Source: an uncultured Paracoccaceae bacterium
Lineage (GTDB): Bacteria; Pseudomonadota; Alphaproteobacteria; Rhodobacterales; Rhodobacteraceae
Assembly (NCBI GenBank): GCA_937872465.1
Contig: CALMSR010000024.1
Span: 1 to 64,000 of the forward strand
Reading direction: 5' to 3'
DNA: 64,000 nt
The notes under the pieces are model-generated. The model saw nothing but the letters and a program-made list of their open reading frames with translations, made no database searches and had not been told where the DNA came from. A program made the translations under genes and the position numbers. Below are positions 8,678 to 18,800 of this stretch, piece after piece (the stretch's first letter is position 1; each line of letters opens with the position of its first letter).

Positions 8678-10342
8678 GTGGTTGCAAGCATCCAGGCTGT
8701 ACCCCCCCACGAGGCGGCGCTTTCGGTGCGTGGGCTGACCGTAAGCTTGCCGAAAGGGATGGAACGGACCAACGCCGTCCAGGACATCTCGTTCGATCTC
8801 GAGCGCGGGCAGATCCTGTGCGTCATCGGCGAGTCCGGGTCGGGCAAGTCTGTCACCGCAAATGCGATCATGGGGCTTCTGTCCAAGGTGATCCGCGTCG
8901 CGTCGGGTGCAATCCACCTGGACGGGACGAACATCGTGGGCATGCCGACCGAGAAACTGCGCGACCTGCGCGGCCGGGTCGTGTCGATGATCTTCCAGGA
9001 CCCGCTCTCGGCGCTCAATCCGCTGATGACGGTCGGCGCGCAGATCACCGAGGTGATGGCGGCGCATGGCGTCGGCACGCCGGAATCGCGTCGCGCCCGC
9101 GCCATCGAGCTTTTGGCCGAGGTGGGTCTGCCCGATCCCGAGCTCATGTATCACCAGTATCCGTTCCGGCTTTCCGGCGGGCAGCGGCAGCGGGTGATGA
9201 TCGCCATGGCGCTTACGCTCGAGCCGACGATCCTGATCGCGGACGAGCCGACGACCGCGCTCGACGTGACCACCCAGGCGCAGATCCTGAAGCTGATCCG
9301 CGACATCCAGCGCCGCAAGGGTATGAGCGTGATGTTCATCACCCACGACTTCGGGGTGGTGGCCGAGATCGCCGACAGCGTCGTGGTGATGGAGAAGGGG
9401 CGCCTCGTCGAGCAGGGCAGCGCCGAGCAGGTCCTGAAGTCGCCCCGCCATCCCTATACCCGGCGCCTGATCGCGGCCGTCCCGCATCTGACCGGCAAGG
9501 ACCGCCCTCCCCTGAAGACTGCCAGCGAGGCGCCGATCCTGAAGGTCGAGGGCCTGGTGAAGACCTATCGCAGCGGCAGCGCGCTGTTCGGCTCGCAGCG
9601 GATCGTGCCGGCGGTGAGGGAGGTGTCCTTCGACCTGGCGCCCGGCCGCACGCTGGGCGTCGTCGGCGAGAGCGGTTCCGGCAAATCGTCGCTGGGTCGG
9701 CTGCTGATCAAGCTCATGGACAGCGACGGCGGGCGGATCGTGTTCGAAGGCCGCGACATCGCCCAGCTCTCCGAGCCCAAGTTCCGAACGCTGCGGCCGC
9801 AGATCCAGATGATCTTCCAGGATCCATTCGCCTCGCTCAACCCGCGCTCGACGATCGGCCAGATCCTGACCGTCGGCCCGGTCGCGCACGGCATGCCCTA
9901 TGCCAAGGCGCGCGAGGAGGCGCGGGCGCTTCTCGCCCACGTCGGGCTCGATGCCGGCGCCTTCGGCCGATATCCGCACGAGTTCTCCGGCGGGCAGCGC
10001 CAGCGAATCGGCATCGCGCGGGCATTGATGTTCAAGCCGAAGCTCCTGGTCGCCGACGAGGCGGTCTCGGCGCTCGACGTGTCGATCCAGGCCCAGATCC
10101 TGAAGCTCCTGGATCAGGTCCAGCGGGAGACCGGCGTGTCGATGATCTTCATCACCCACGACCTGCGGGTCGCCAGCCAGATCAGCGACGAGATCGCGGT
10201 GATGCAGAAGGGGCGGATCGTCGAGCACGGGCCGCCGTCGCAGATCTTCCTGAATCCGCAGTCGGCCTACACGCGCGAACTGGTGGCGGCGATCCCGGGA
10301 GAGCAGCCCGGGGCCGCCCGCTCGGTCGCGGCAAACGGCTGA
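8678..10342 (+). CDS. Dipeptide/opine-type ABC transporter ATP-binding protein, two fused ATPase domains
   Basis: A 554-residue protein with two complete ABC ATPase domains in tandem, equivalent to DppD plus DppF. Domain 1 has Walker A GESGSGKS at 51-58, a Q-loop IFQDPLSALNP and signature LSGGQRQR. Domain 2 repeats GESGSGKS at about 330, IFQDPFASLNP and FSGGQRQR. Both have a Walker B (ILIADEP, LLVADEA). The GTG start at 8678 is preceded by GGGGAGG and fits the family start. It powers the transporter made by the next three genes. The fused form is common in alphaproteobacteria for peptide, opine and glutathione systems. Substrate is not determined by this subunit. Confidence 0.93.
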   Translation: MVASIQAVPPHEAALSVRGLTVSLPKGMERTNAVQDISFDLERGQILCVIGESGSGKSVTANAIMGLLSKVIRVASGAIHLDGTNIVGMPTEKLRDLRGRVVSMIFQDPLSALNPLMTVGAQITEVMAAHGVGTPESRRARAIELLAEVGLPDPELMYHQYPFRLSGGQRQRVMIAMALTLEPTILIADEPTTALDVTTQAQILKLIRDIQRRKGMSVMFITHDFGVVAEIADSVVVMEKGRLVEQGSAEQVLKSPRHPYTRRLIAAVPHLTGKDRPPLKTASEAPILKVEGLVKTYRSGSALFGSQRIVPAVREVSFDLAPGRTLGVVGESGSGKSSLGRLLIKLMDSDGGRIVFEGRDIAQLSEPKFRTLRPQIQMIFQDPFASLNPRSTIGQILTVGPVAHGMPYAKAREEARALLAHVGLDAGAFGRYPHEFSGGQRQRIGIARALMFKPKLLVADEAVSALDVSIQAQILKLLDQVQRETGVSMIFITHDLRVASQISDEIAVMQKGRIVEHGPPSQIFLNPQSAYTRELVAAIPGEQPGAARSVAANG

Positions 10343-10381
10343 GAACCAAGGCGAGCATCACCCTAATACGGAGGAGAAATC

Positions 10382-12055
10382 ATGAACCAACGTCCTGAGA
10401 CTATGGCCAACTTCCCGCGGCGCGCGGCGCTGCGACTGTTGGCGGTGACGGGGGCTGTCGGCCTCATCGCGCTCAATCTGCTGGGCGAGCCGGCCTTCGG
10501 GCAGACCCCCCCGGCGGCCCCCAGCGGCCGCGTCGTCGTTGGGCTTTCGCAGGAGCCCACGGTCTTCAATCCGCTGATGGCGAAGATCGAGACCGATGAC
10601 GGCGTGCACTTCTCGATTTTCGACGCGCTCTTCCGCATCGATCCGCAGGGCGTCATCCAGCCGAACCTCGCGGTCGAGGTGCCGACCCAGGAGAACGGCG
10701 GCATCTCGCAGGACGGCCTCGAATGGCGCATCCGCCTGCGCGACGACGTCCGCTGGCACGACGGCGAGCCCTTCACCGCCGAGGACGTGAAGTTTACCCT
10801 CGAGCTCATCACCAACCCGGACTTCCGCGCCTGGCGCACGACCGGCCACTCGCTGCTGCGCGACATCACCGTGGTCTCGCCCACCGAGATCACCTGGCGG
10901 ATGGAGGAGGCCTTCGCGCCCTATCTGTCGTTCCTGACCGAGACCTTCATCGTGCCCAAGCACGTCCTGGAGAAGGAGGCCGATCCCAATGCCGCCGCCT
11001 TCAACCAGGCGCCGATCGGCACCGGCGCGTTCAAGTGGGGGCAGCGGGTCGCGGGTGACCACATCGAGCTCGTCGCCAACCCCGACTACTTCGGCGAAGG
11101 CCCCTATATCGAGCGGCTGGTCTTCAAGTACATCCCGGATGTCACCGTCCTCTACACCCAATTCAAGAGCGGTGACATCGACCTGGTCGGCAATGCGTTC
11201 ATCACCGCGGACAATTACGCGGAAGCCAGCAATCTGCCGGGGCGGGTCGTGACGCTGGTGCCGTCGCCCGCGGTCGAGTCGATCTACCTGAACCTCGAGC
11301 GCCCGCAGTTCAAGGACCCGGCGGTCCGCGAGGCGCTCTACGCGGCCATCGACAGGCAGGGGGTCATCGACGCGCTCTACTACGGCGTGCCGACGACGAC
11401 CGAAACTTTCCTGCCGCCGCAGTCCCCCTACCGTAATCCGGACCTTCCGGCGCAGAGATACAACCTGGAGCGCGCGGCCCAGATCCTCGACGAGGCCGGC
11501 TGGCTACCCGGGCCGGACGGAATCCGCGCCAAGGACGGCGTGCGGCTGTCCTTCGCCAACTCGACCACCGCGGGCCACCACCTGCGGGAGCAGACCCAGC
11601 AGTTCCTGCAGCAGACGTTGGCCGAGATCGGCGTCGAGATGACCATCTCGAACCTGCCGGCGGCGGTGATGTGGGGCGAGTTCTGGTCGCAGTCGCAGTT
11701 CGACACGGCCATGGTGGGGATCACCTATCAGATCGGCGGCGACCCGGACGTCACCAACCGCTTCCACACGCGGGCGATCGCCGCGCAGGGCGGCAGCGGC
11801 TCGAACAACGCGCAATACTCGAACCCGGAGGTCGATGCCCTGCTTGAGGAAGGCGTTCGCACCTTCGATCCGGAAAGGCGGCGCGAGATCTATTATCGCG
11901 TGCAGGAGCTGGTCCGTGGCGACCTGCCTTTCCTGCCCCTTTTCCAGAACACGCAGGTGCGGGGGCACAAGGAAGGGCTGCACGGGGTCGAGGCCAACCC
12001 CAACACCCGCACGGAATCCTGGAACGCCGCGGCCTGGTACTGGGCGAGCTCGTGA
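10382..12055 (+). CDS. Extracellular solute-binding protein family 5 (peptide/nickel/opine type)
   Basis: A 557-residue periplasmic binding protein of the DppA/OppA class. It starts with a signal peptide that has an arginine pair (FPRRAALRLL), a long hydrophobic stretch and a likely cleavage after PAFG or AFGQ, so export by Tat is possible but not certain. Family marks include LEWRIRLRDDVRWHDGEPFT with the partner motif AEDVKFTLE, and VREALYAAIDRQGV. It lies 39 bases after the ATPase gene with a GGAGG site, and precedes two permease genes. Family 5 proteins bind short peptides, opines, betaines or metals. The downstream amine/amino-acid oxidoreductase suggests an amino-acid derivative. Confidence 0.92.
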   Translation: MNQRPETMANFPRRAALRLLAVTGAVGLIALNLLGEPAFGQTPPAAPSGRVVVGLSQEPTVFNPLMAKIETDDGVHFSIFDALFRIDPQGVIQPNLAVEVPTQENGGISQDGLEWRIRLRDDVRWHDGEPFTAEDVKFTLELITNPDFRAWRTTGHSLLRDITVVSPTEITWRMEEAFAPYLSFLTETFIVPKHVLEKEADPNAAAFNQAPIGTGAFKWGQRVAGDHIELVANPDYFGEGPYIERLVFKYIPDVTVLYTQFKSGDIDLVGNAFITADNYAEASNLPGRVVTLVPSPAVESIYLNLERPQFKDPAVREALYAAIDRQGVIDALYYGVPTTTETFLPPQSPYRNPDLPAQRYNLERAAQILDEAGWLPGPDGIRAKDGVRLSFANSTTAGHHLREQTQQFLQQTLAEIGVEMTISNLPAAVMWGEFWSQSQFDTAMVGITYQIGGDPDVTNRFHTRAIAAQGGSGSNNAQYSNPEVDALLEEGVRTFDPERRREIYYRVQELVRGDLPFLPLFQNTQVRGHKEGLHGVEANPNTRTESWNAAAWYWASS

Positions 12056-12060
12056 AGGCG

Positions 12061-12092
12061 GCCGCCGCCCGGGCCCAGCCCCGGGCGGCGGC
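12061..12092 (+). promoter_or_regulatory. Strong intercistronic stem-loop after the binding-protein gene
   Basis: A perfect 13-bp GC stem (12061-12073 with 12080-12092) and a 6-base loop lies directly after the binding-protein stop and before the first permease. There is no T-run, so it is not a classical terminator. Such hairpins usually protect the upstream message and let the binding protein be made in excess over the permeases. Confidence 0.75.
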
Positions 12093-12130
12093 AACTCACC
12101 GACATCATCCTCGCACCCATGGAGGGCTGA

Positions 12131-13081
12131 ATGCGCGCGTTCCTGCTTAGCCGCCTCTCGCAGAGCCTGGTGCTCCTGGTGATCGTCTCGATCATCGGCT
12201 TCACCATCCTGAACCTCATCCCCGGCGGCCCAATGGCGCAGTACGGGCTCGATCCGGGCATGACCGCGGACGATCTCGAGCGACTGAAGGAGCAACTGGG
12301 CCTGAACCGGCCGATCTGGGCGCAGTATCTCGACTGGGCCTGGCGGCTCGTGCAGGGCGACTGGGGCCACTCGTTCCGCGACGGCGCGCCGGTCGTGTCG
12401 GTGATCGGCCGGCATGTCTTCGCCACGCTGCTGCTGATGGGGTCCTCCACGGTGATCGCGATCGCGCTCGGCACCTGGATCGGCATTCGCGGCGCCACCC
12501 ACCGCTACTCGGGCTTCGACTACGTGGCGACGATCGGCGCCATGGTCGCGCTGTCGATCCCGACCTTCTGGTTCGGCCTCGTCGGCATCTACGTCTTCTC
12601 GCTGCAGCTCGGGTGGCTGCCTGCGGGCAACATGTACACGATCGGCGACGGCTCGGTGCTCAATTACCTGCACCACCTGATCCTGCCGAGCATCGTATTG
12701 GCGCTCGTGCATGTCGCGATCTGGAGCCGCTACATGCGGACCGCGACGCTCGACGTCATCAGCCAGGAGTTCGTCAAGACCGCCCGCGCCAAGGGCCTGA
12801 GCGAGCGCCGGATCCTGATGAAGCACGTCGTGGGCAACGCGCTCCTGCCGATGATCACCCTGGCCGGCATGCAGCTGCCGAGCCTGCTGACCGGCGCGCT
12901 CGTCACCGAGACGGTCTTCACCTGGCCGGGGATGGGGCGGCTGTTCCTCGACAGCCTCGGCTACAGCGACTACCCGGTGGTGATGGGCCTTTTGATGTTC
13001 TCGGCCATCCTCGTGATCGCCGGCAACCTGATCGCCGACATCGTCATCGCCATCGTCGACCCGCGCATCCGTCTCGCCTGA
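12131..13081 (+). CDS. ABC transporter permease, DppB type
   Basis: A 316-residue inner-membrane permease with six hydrophobic segments. The N-terminal segment and the motif GGPMAQYG followed by LEQLKEQLG-like sequence are typical of DppB/OppB. The EAA-type loop that contacts the ATPase is visible as EFVKTARAKGLSERRIL near residue 215. GGAGG precedes the ATG. It is the first of two permeases that form the channel for the family 5 binding protein encoded just upstream. Confidence 0.92.
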   Translation: MRAFLLSRLSQSLVLLVIVSIIGFTILNLIPGGPMAQYGLDPGMTADDLERLKEQLGLNRPIWAQYLDWAWRLVQGDWGHSFRDGAPVVSVIGRHVFATLLLMGSSTVIAIALGTWIGIRGATHRYSGFDYVATIGAMVALSIPTFWFGLVGIYVFSLQLGWLPAGNMYTIGDGSVLNYLHHLILPSIVLALVHVAIWSRYMRTATLDVISQEFVKTARAKGLSERRILMKHVVGNALLPMITLAGMQLPSLLTGALVTETVFTWPGMGRLFLDSLGYSDYPVVMGLLMFSAILVIAGNLIADIVIAIVDPRIRLA

Positions 13082-13117
13082 GCGCGCAACCCCACGCCCG
13101 AACAGGAGTCAGCCGAC

Positions 13118-13996
13118 ATGACCGCTCTCGCCGACTACGTAGGTCCGAGCCGCTGGTGGCACAACCGCTCGGTGCGCCGCTTCATGAGTCACCGCCTGGC
13201 GCTGCTCGGGCTGGCGATGATCACCGCGCTGACGCTGGCGTGCGTCATCGGCCCCTGGCTGCTGCCCTACGACATGCTCCAGATCGACATCCGCGCCCGC
13301 TTCGCCCCGCCGCTGACCGGCGACCATTATCTCGGCACCGACCCCCTCGGGCGTGACCAGGCGGCGCGGCTGCTGATGGCAGGACGGGTGTCGCTGCTGG
13401 TGGGCTTCTTCGCCATGGTGCTATCGACGATTGTCGGAACGATTGTCGGCGTCATCGCCGGCTATCGCGGCGGCTGGGTCGGGGCGGCGCTGATGCGCAC
13501 CGTCGACGGCTTCCTGGCCTTTCCCTCGATCTTCCTGGTGCTGGCGATCGCCGCGGCGCTGAAGCCGAGCCCCGCGATGATCACCGTCGTCATCGCGATC
13601 ACCAGCTGGATGCAGGTCGCCCGCATCGTCGAGGCCGAGGTCCGCTCGCTCAAGGAGCGCGAGTTCGTCCAGGCCGGGCGGATGCTGGGCCTGAGCGGAA
13701 CCCACATCATGTTCCGCGAGATCCTGCCGAACGCCACCGGCCCGATCATCGTGGCGGCCACCCTGACCGTCGCCCACGCGATCCTGCTCGAGGCCTACAT
13801 CAGCTTCCTCGGCTACGGCATCCAGCCGCCGCTGCCGAGCTGGGGCAACATGCTGAACGGCGCCCAGCAGTATCTGGCCACCGCGCCGTGGCTCGCCATC
13901 ATCCCCGGGGCCGCCATCACCATCGCGGTGACGAGCTTCAACTTCATCGGCGACGGCCTGCGCGACGCGCTCGACGTCCGCGACGACCACATCTGA
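13118..13996 (+). CDS. ABC transporter permease, DppC type
   Basis: A 292-residue permease of the DppC/OppC type. It has the usual N-terminal helix after RRFMSHRLALLGLAM, the motif HYLGTDPLGRDQ in the first periplasmic region, and the ATPase-contact loop REFVQAGRMLGLSGTHIMF. It follows the DppB-type gene by 36 bases and precedes an FAD oxidoreductase by 16, so all five genes form one operon. The second permease half completes the heterodimeric channel. Confidence 0.93.
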   Translation: MTALADYVGPSRWWHNRSVRRFMSHRLALLGLAMITALTLACVIGPWLLPYDMLQIDIRARFAPPLTGDHYLGTDPLGRDQAARLLMAGRVSLLVGFFAMVLSTIVGTIVGVIAGYRGGWVGAALMRTVDGFLAFPSIFLVLAIAAALKPSPAMITVVIAITSWMQVARIVEAEVRSLKEREFVQAGRMLGLSGTHIMFREILPNATGPIIVAATLTVAHAILLEAYISFLGYGIQPPLPSWGNMLNGAQQYLATAPWLAIIPGAAITIAVTSFNFIGDGLRDALDVRDDHI

Positions 13997-14012
13997 CCCA
14001 GGAAGGCCGGCC

Positions 14013-15362
14013 ATGACGCTCGCGTTCGACAGTGGGGCCGCGCGCGGCGAGGAGCTGCGCGCGCCGGCCGCGGACAAGAACACGCCGTTCTGGTGGGAAG
14101 CGGCACCGGTCAGGCCGCTGCCGCGGCAGCCGCTGGCCAAGAAGGTCGACGTGGCGATCGTCGGCGCGGGCTATGCCGGACTTTCGGCCGGGCTGGTGCT
14201 GGCCCGCGCGGGGCGGTCGGTCGCGGCCTTCGATGCGATGAGGCCAGGCGAGGGTGCCTCGTCGCGCAACGGCGGAATCACCAGCGGAAGCATCCGGCCC
14301 GATTACGCAACGATCGCCCGGCGCTTCGGCGAGGAGAAGGCGATAGCCATCGAGGCCGAGGGCAAGGTCGCCCGAGAGTTCCTCTACGACTTCATCAGGA
14401 CCGAAGGGCTCGAGTGCGACTTCCGACGGACTGGCCTGTTCAAGGGCGCGCTCGGATACGATCAGTACGGGACGATGGCCCGCGGCGCCGAGGCGCTGGC
14501 CAAGCGCCTCGGGATCGAGTCCTACGCCGTCCCGCATGCCGAGCAGCGCAACTACATCGGCACCGACTTCTACCGCGGCGGCACCGTCCGGATGGACATC
14601 GGCGGGCTGCACCCGGCCAAGTTCCACGCCGAGCTCCTGCGGGTGGCGCTGGCTTCGGGTCTGATCGTGCATGCGAGCACGCCCGTCACTGCGATCGAGC
14701 GGGACGTCGACGGATTCCGGGTCGCGACCTCGGCCGGGACGGTGCAGGCGCGGCAGGTCCTGGTCTGCACCAACGGCTACACCGACGGCGCGGTCCCCTT
14801 CCTGCGCCGCCGGCTGGTGCCGGTGCGCAGCCGGATCATCGTCACCGAGGAGCTCGCGCCCGAGATGATGGCGCGGCTGATGCCGAAGCTGATGATGACG
14901 GGCGAGAACCGCCAGCTCGGCTTCTACTACCGCCCCACGCCCGACGGCCGACGCATCCTGCTCGGCGGCCGCGACAGCTCGCGCGTGGGCGACCCGGCGG
15001 CGCCGACGCTGCGTCTGCGCAAGGGACTGATGGAGCTCTTCCCGGAACTGGCGAAGGTTCGGCTTTCGCACTGCTGGTTCGGCAACGTCGCGATGCACCG
15101 CGACATGCTGCCCCGCATCTTCGAGAAGGACGGCGTGGTCTATGCCACCGGCTTCTGCGGCTCCGGCGTGGTCTGGGCGCCGTGGGTCGGCACGCGGGCT
15201 GCCCACAAGCTGATGGGGGACGGCGAGCGCGCGCGCACCGCCTTCGACTTCCGGCCGCCTGCAGCGATCCCGCTCTATCGCGGCAATCCCTGGTTCATGC
15301 CGGCCGTCATCCAGGGCTATGGCCTGCTGGACCGCATCGCCTGGTGGCGCGCCAAACGTTGA
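14013..15362 (+). CDS. FAD-dependent amino acid/amine oxidoreductase (DAO family)
   Basis: A 449-residue flavoprotein of the D-amino-acid oxidase/glycine oxidase (PF01266) family. The dinucleotide-binding motif is VAIVGAGYAGLSAG at about 46-59, followed by SSRNGGITSGS, a pattern seen in gamma-glutamylputrescine oxidase and DadA-like enzymes. The C-terminal part has GFCGSGVVWAPWVGTRAA, which helps hold FAD. There is no signal peptide. It is the last gene of the ABC transporter operon and probably oxidises the imported compound, an amine or N-alkyl amino acid. The exact substrate is unknown. Confidence 0.88.
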   Translation: MTLAFDSGAARGEELRAPAADKNTPFWWEAAPVRPLPRQPLAKKVDVAIVGAGYAGLSAGLVLARAGRSVAAFDAMRPGEGASSRNGGITSGSIRPDYATIARRFGEEKAIAIEAEGKVAREFLYDFIRTEGLECDFRRTGLFKGALGYDQYGTMARGAEALAKRLGIESYAVPHAEQRNYIGTDFYRGGTVRMDIGGLHPAKFHAELLRVALASGLIVHASTPVTAIERDVDGFRVATSAGTVQARQVLVCTNGYTDGAVPFLRRRLVPVRSRIIVTEELAPEMMARLMPKLMMTGENRQLGFYYRPTPDGRRILLGGRDSSRVGDPAAPTLRLRKGLMELFPELAKVRLSHCWFGNVAMHRDMLPRIFEKDGVVYATGFCGSGVVWAPWVGTRAAHKLMGDGERARTAFDFRPPAAIPLYRGNPWFMPAVIQGYGLLDRIAWWRAKR

Positions 15363-16294
15363 GAGCCGGAAGTCACCAAGGCATTCCCGAGCTGAGAACG
15401 ACGGGGCTTGGATCAAGCCGGCCCTTCAGCGGCCAGAGAGAAGAGCGTCATGCACTACATATCCACGCGCGGTGATCAACGCCCACGATCTCGGCCACTT
15501 CGAGCGCATGTCGCGCGTGCTCCAGGGCGAGACCGCACGGGCCGAGCGGCTGATCGCAAGTGTACTTTGAGCAACGAGGGCCCCAGTCGCGGCGTTCGCT
15601 TATTGGACCTCCTTGATGATCGGTGCATGCGACATGGCGAGGCTTTTCGCCATCGCCCAGCTGCTGTCCATCGCGCCGGTCGTGACCAGCACGACGTGAA
15701 GCAGCGCGAGGACGCGGATCATGGCGGCTACTCCTCCTGGGTGGAGCCGCGGCATCCGCCGATCCACTTGCCGCGGATGCGACGCTCGAAGGTAATCGCC
15801 AGCGCGTTGGGATCGAAGTCGAGCACCACAACTTTCCAGTCTCAAGGATACTGAGGAGCGTCAGCGGAAAGTGCGGGTCTGGGCGTCGCGATCGGCCGGA
15901 AGTATCGTTGTTGCGGACCGATCGAAAGAAATTGCCGCGAGAGAGGTCCGAGGCCCCGACTCGAGGGGCAGTCCGAAGACGGAAGTCCCGAAAAGCAACC
16001 GCCTGGCGACTGCTCGAGATTGCGGCGGTGCCGCGGCCGAGGGTGCAAATCCTCGGCCGTCAGGCGGGCTGACGGTCCTTAAGAACCAAGCAGCACCACT
16101 TCGCAGGTTGCGCCGCCGCCCCCGAACTGGAACTCGGTCGGGCTTAAGCAGATCGTATCTATCAAGCGATCAAAAGGCCCGCACATCTGGCGAAGTCCCA
16201 GGTGATTTCGGCACATTCTTTCGAGCGCACGATGCGATGAAGGGCTGATCGGAACTTTGCTTCCGCATTCTTGGCAGCCGAGGTTGGTGGAAAC
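15363..16294. other. About 930 bases without an assignable gene; scraps of reading frames
   Basis: A plus-strand frame ending at 15570 (AVINAHDLGHFERMSRVLQG to its stop) reads like the natural C-terminus of a protein whose body is gone. On the minus strand two short frames (about 15840-15728 ending in GGCRGSTQEE, and 15722-15600, MIRVLALLHVVLV) follow each other with a GGAGG-like site between them and may be the end and beginning of lost genes. I could not identify any of them. The rest, 15850-16290, shows no gene. This is decayed DNA between two recombination joins. Confidence 0.4.
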
Positions 16295-17008
16295 ATGTCG
16301 CCCCGAGTCGAAAGCATTCACAGCGATGAGCGTCTTCCGGCCGAGGCCGATGTCGTCATCGTCGGCGGCGGCATCCTCGGCTCTACGGCCGCCTACTTCC
16401 TGGCGAAGCGTGGCCTCTCTGTGGCTCTGCTCGAGAAGGGCCACGTCGCCTGTGAACAATCGAGCCGAAACTGGGGCTGGTGCCGCCAGCAGAACCGCGA
16501 TCGCCGCGAACTGCCGCTCTCGGTGCTCTCCATGCGACTGTGGGACGAGCTGACGCGCGATATCAATCGGGACCTTGGATTTCGACGCTGCGGTCTCGTC
16601 TATGCCACTCACGACGAGGCTGTGCTGGCCGGCTGGGAAAGGTGGCGCGAGGTCGCCAGGGAGTACGAGGTCGGCACCCGCATCCTGAGCCGGGCGGAGG
16701 TGGCTGAGCGCGTCCCCGAAGCGCGCGACAAATGGGTCGGCGGGTCCTATTCGGAGCGGGACGGTAAGGCCGAACCTGCGCTCGCCGCGCCGGCTATCGC
16801 CGATGGGGCCAGAGCTCTGGGCGCCACGATTCACCAGGAATGCGCCGCGCGGGCGCTGGACTTGGCCAATGGCAAGATTGCGGGCGTGCACACGGAGAAG
16901 GGCTACATCAGAACCAGCGCGGTGCTGTGCGCCGCTGGCGCCTGGTCCTCGCGCTTCCTTAGGCCGCTCGGGATCCGTTTCCCCCACCCGATGAACAGAA
17001 GCAGCTGA
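16295..17008 (+). pseudogene. DadA/SoxB-like FAD oxidoreductase, C-terminal half missing
   Basis: About 230 recognisable residues of a second DAO-family flavoenzyme. It has the FAD-binding motif VVIVGGGILGSTAAYFLAKRG and SSRNWGWCRQQNRDRRELP, typical of sarcosine/dimethylglycine oxidase-like proteins. Homology ends near RFLRPLGIRFPHP at about 16985, roughly half the usual 430 residues, where a fragment of mgtE begins in another frame. An accidental stop at 17006-17008 closes the frame. It is not closely similar to the intact oxidoreductase at 14013, so it is a separate gene and not a tandem copy. Confidence 0.85.
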
Positions 17009-18009
17009 TGCGCGACCTTGCGCAGGAGGATCGGCATCCGCCGCCTCGCCGATCATGCCGAGGACACCGCCGGCGCGATCATGACCGCCGACTATGCGAC
17101 TCTTGGAGCGGACATAACCGCGCGCGAGGCGATTGCCGCGCTGCGCCTGGAGGCTCCCGACAAGGAGACGATCTACCGCTCCTACATCCTCGATGACAGC
17201 CGTCGCCTGATCGGCTCGATCCAGCTGCACGAACTGGTCCTGGCCGCCGACGACACGCTGGTCAGCGCGATCATGGATCCGCGGCCGATCTCGGTCACGG
17301 TCGATACGGATCGCGAAGATGTCGCAAAGACGATAGAGCGCTACGACATTCTGGCCGTGCCGGTCGTCGATGCGGAAGGCAGGCCGGTGGGCATCGTCAC
17401 CCATGACGACGCCGCCGATGCGATACAGGCCGAAGCGACCGAGGACTTCCAGCGGATCTCGACCGTGTTGCCGTTCACGCAGAGCTTGCGCGAGGCGGGG
17501 ATCGGCGTGCTCTATTCGAAACGCATCGTCTGGCTGACGCTTCTGGTGTTCGGCAATCTCTTTTCCGATGCCGGCGTCGCGCATTTCGGGGAGAAGATTC
17601 TCGCCTCTGGTGTTCTTCCTGCCGCTGCTGATCGACAGCAGCGGCAATGCCGGCTCGCAATCGGCCACGCTGATGGTCCGGGCCCTTGCGACCGGGGATG
17701 TGGCGCTGAGGGACTGGCGCGACCTAATCCTGCGCGAACTGGTCATCGCGGCGGCGCTCGGCGCGTCCATGGCGCTGGTGGTCCTTCCGCTCGGGCGCTG
17801 CGCGGCGGGCCCCAGATCGCGCTGGTCGTCGGGCTGACGATGTTTCTCGTGGTGATCGTAGGCAGCCTCGTCGGCATGTCGCTGCCGTTCCTGCTCAGCC
17901 GCCTGCGGCTCGATCCGGCGACGGCGAGCGGGCCGCTGGTCACGACGATCTCGGACGGCGTTGGCGTGGTGGTCTATTCTCGATCGCGACGCTGGTACTG
18001 GCCGCCTGA
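16984..18009 (+). pseudogene. mgtE: mgtE-type magnesium transporter, N-truncated and frameshifted at least four times
   Basis: Sequence from PPDEQKQLMRDLAQE through the CBS domains (SAIMDPRPISVTVDTD, VAKTIERYDILAVPVVD) to the membrane domain (VFFLPLLIDSSGNAGSQSAT, GPQIALVVGLTMFLV, DPATASGPLVTTISDGVGVVVY) is clearly MgtE. It needs frame changes near 17035, 17600, 17800 and 17977 to be read. The last one is a single missing base, after which the natural end FSIATLVLAA and stop at 18007-18009 appear. The N-terminal half of the N domain is absent, replaced by the DadA fragment. Amino-acid similarity is well kept between shifts, so decay is recent or the assembly has errors here. Confidence 0.88.
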
Positions 18010-18800
18010 CCAGGCCGTCCACCGGTCGGAGCAGGGTGGCAGATCAGGACGTCGCAGGCGGCATCGCGCAGCACCCGCCGGGTCACGCTGCCGATGAATG
18101 CGCGCCGGATCAGGCTGGCGCGGCCCGGGCCGAGCGCGATGAGGTTCACGTTTCGGGCGGCGCGTCGCGCGGACCAGCGTCCTTGCCGGCGGGCCGTGCA
18201 GCACGCGCGTCGTGGCGCGCGGCGCAACCGTGGCGGCAAGCGCGCGCAAACCGTCCCGGGCGCTCCGGGTCAGCGCGTCCCGGTGGGTAAGCGCCGCCCG
18301 ATCGGTGTCGATACGCAACATCGCCTCTTCGAGTTGCGGTGCGATCTGGACGGCCTGGACCAGGTGCAGCCGGGCGTCCGGCAGCAAGGCGGCCACGAAG
18401 GCGAAGCCTCCGGATGCGTCGTCCGCGCCACCCGTCGCGAAAAGGACGCGGTCGTAGCTTCCGGTGTGGAGGCGCTTCACGACCAGGACCGGCGCGCGGC
18501 CCGCTGCGATCACCCTGTCGGTTGTCGATCCGACAAACCCGCGCGACCAGCCGGCCATCATGATGCACGCACATTACAGCGATATCCGGCCGGAGATCCG
18601 CGCAGATTTCGATGAGGCGCAGAGCAGGCGATCCGGCTTCGATACATATCACCGCATCAGACGCGTTCGCGCGATGCCGGGTCAGGGCCGCTTCGATCCT
18701 GACCTGCACGGCCCGCGCCGCCTCCCGATGCAGGTTGTCATGCCAGAGCGAGGCCTGCTTGTGCTCCCAAAGGTCGATGATGTGAACGATGGTCAGAGCG
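18010..18800 (-). pseudogene. Tandem universal stress protein, frameshifted
   Basis: A minus-strand remnant of a two-domain UspA-family protein. Readable blocks are VHIIDLWEHKQASLWHDNLH near 18750, CIEAGSPALRLIEICADLRP, the ATP-loop-like GWSRGFVGSTTDRVIAAGRAPVLVV cut here to GFVGSTTDRV and APVLVVKRL near 18500, and in a second domain GPGRASLIRRAFIGSVTRRV near 18120. Frame changes are needed near 18565 and 18165. It converges on the mgtE remnant, an arrangement often seen with Usp genes beside ion transporters. Its upstream end runs into the small gene at 18793-19071. Confidence 0.8.
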
